Shown: piece by piece, positions 63,482 to 63,828 of the stretch
How positions within the stretch are numbered: the first letter of the stretch is position 1
How the letters are laid out: each line of letters begins with the position of its first letter
Assembly: GCF_004349235.1 (NCBI RefSeq)
Contig: NZ_SMKY01000015.1
Coordinates: 1 to 63,828, forward strand
Direction: 5' to 3'
From: Actinomadura darangshiensis
GTDB lineage: Bacteria; Actinomycetota; Actinomycetes; Streptosporangiales; Streptosporangiaceae
DNA length: 63,828 nt
Program-made: the position numbers and the translations under genes
Notes under the pieces: model-generated
The model's input: the letters and a program-made list of their open reading frames with translations, nothing else
Told to the model about the DNA's origin: nothing
The model's database searches: none

Positions 63482-63640
63482 CCCCTTGGCATCCGCGATT
63501 ACGGCCCGAACATCGGCCGTTTCATCTCCGCCGACCCGTCATGAACGCGGCCGATCCGCAGCAGATAAACGGCTACAGCTATGCCGGAAATCGACGCAGG
63601 CCACAGCGGCCTATGCCCACCCGACATCTGCGGCGAAGGG
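63482..63640 (+). pseudogene. Rhs core relic with frameshifts
   Basis: One frame reads LGIRDYGPNIGRFISADPS then stops; the next frame continues MNAADPQQINGYSYAGN. Together these are the Rhs-repeat-associated core just before the variable tip. The frame change at CCCGTCATGA (about 63535-63544) shows a short deletion or insertion. The core belongs to the array's next module; the main Rhs body is absent. Confidence 0.8.
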
Positions 63641-63647
63641 ATTATGA

Positions 63648-63828
63648 ACCGACATCCTCTGTGGCGCAGCCGAGATCATCGGTGAATGGCTCGGTGTCGA
63701 CGACATCAAGAACTGCGTCACCGGGAAGAGCGCAACAGCCTGCGCCTGGGCGATCGTGGGTCTCATCCCCGTCGCCGGAAAATACGTCAGACCCGTCGCA
63801 CGCGGCGTCCGGGCGATAGGGCGTGCGA
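63648..63828 (+). repeat. shared toxin-linker repeat, copy B (cut by window end)
   Basis: Identical to copy A at 180 of 181 positions and open to the window end. An in-frame TGA at 63645-63647 stands immediately before it, so this tip too is disconnected from any start within the window. Confidence 0.95.

Noticed and set aside
63181..63492. 103-codon minus-strand frame in the toxin array
   Set aside because: No start site or domain; opposite a short plus-strand ORF with a strong ribosome site.
1..63828. tRNA, rRNA or CRISPR array
   Set aside because: No cloverleaf-like gene, rRNA core sequence or regularly spaced repeats were recognised anywhere.

Overview
The window is a very GC-rich stretch of an actinomycete chromosome. 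GTG and even TTG starts are common, genes overlap by ATGA or TGATG, and several families typical of soil actinobacteria are present: two XRE/DUF5753 + DUF397 + HATPase loci of the WhiJ/AbaA type, a mycothiol-type MDMPI protein, an AA10/GH19 chitin pair, and many divergent regulator-enzyme pairs. A Thermomonosporaceae/Actinomadura-like host is my inference; there is no rRNA or marker gene to confirm it. No tRNA, rRNA or CRISPR array was seen.

Region 1 (1-20261) is a catabolic system split in two. The left half (22-5773) has a branched-chain-type ABC solute-binding lipoprotein, a class II aldolase-like protein, an amidohydrolase, a cytochrome P450, a FadR-type regulator and a hotdog thioesterase. 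The right half (14186-20261) has an acyl-CoA synthetase, the LivH/LivM permeases, the LivG/LivF ATPases and a second FadR paralogue. The transporter has its binding protein about 14.6 kb away from its membrane and ATPase subunits. Between the halves (5770-14189) lie small self-contained units: HxlR-SCP2/MDMPI-SCP2, a serine hydrolase, a WhiJ/AbaA-like locus, an IS-bounded VOC gene, MarR/NmrA with a perfect twin operator, and quinone oxidoreductase/HxlR.

Region 2 (20262-34868) has a large STAND/LuxR regulator, TetR and a GH3 beta-glucosidase. It then has a scar where a GH1 beta-glucosidase remnant, lacking its nucleophile segment, abuts a remnant of an S15-type peptidase. Further on are SDR/TetR, cupin/GlxA, a DUF4132 protein and a membrane protein-TetR-MBL operon with an operator inside its promoter.

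Region 3 (35284-49169) has the second WhiJ/AbaA-like locus with tandem DUF397 genes, GNAT, SnoaL/PadR with two operators, an epimerase, a K+ channel-like protein, a ClpC-type ATPase, CGNR + tyrosine-phosphatase-like genes, a GMC oxidoreductase, a RibD-type reductase and a second STAND regulator with its LuxR domain at the N terminus.

Region 4 (49170-60984) is polysaccharide and redox metabolism. It has an LPMO + GH19 chitinase pair, an ECF-like sigma factor followed by a family 11 rhamnogalacturonan lyase with LacI-type palindromes (one a perfect CebR/CelR box), VOC + RibD-type reductase, an MpaB-type protein, a DMT transporter, a Tat-exported flavoprotein, and a TetR whose operator occurs in two copies controlling that flavoprotein and a Baeyer-Villiger-type monooxygenase.

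Region 5 (60974-63828) is an Rhs/polymorphic-toxin tip array. It holds a truncated Fn3 remnant, a start-less toxin tip (shared linker, Hint protease-like domain, predicted deaminase), its SUKH-type immunity gene, an Rhs-core relic, and a second copy of the shared linker (180 of 181 bases identical) running off the window. This is the most interesting part of the window.
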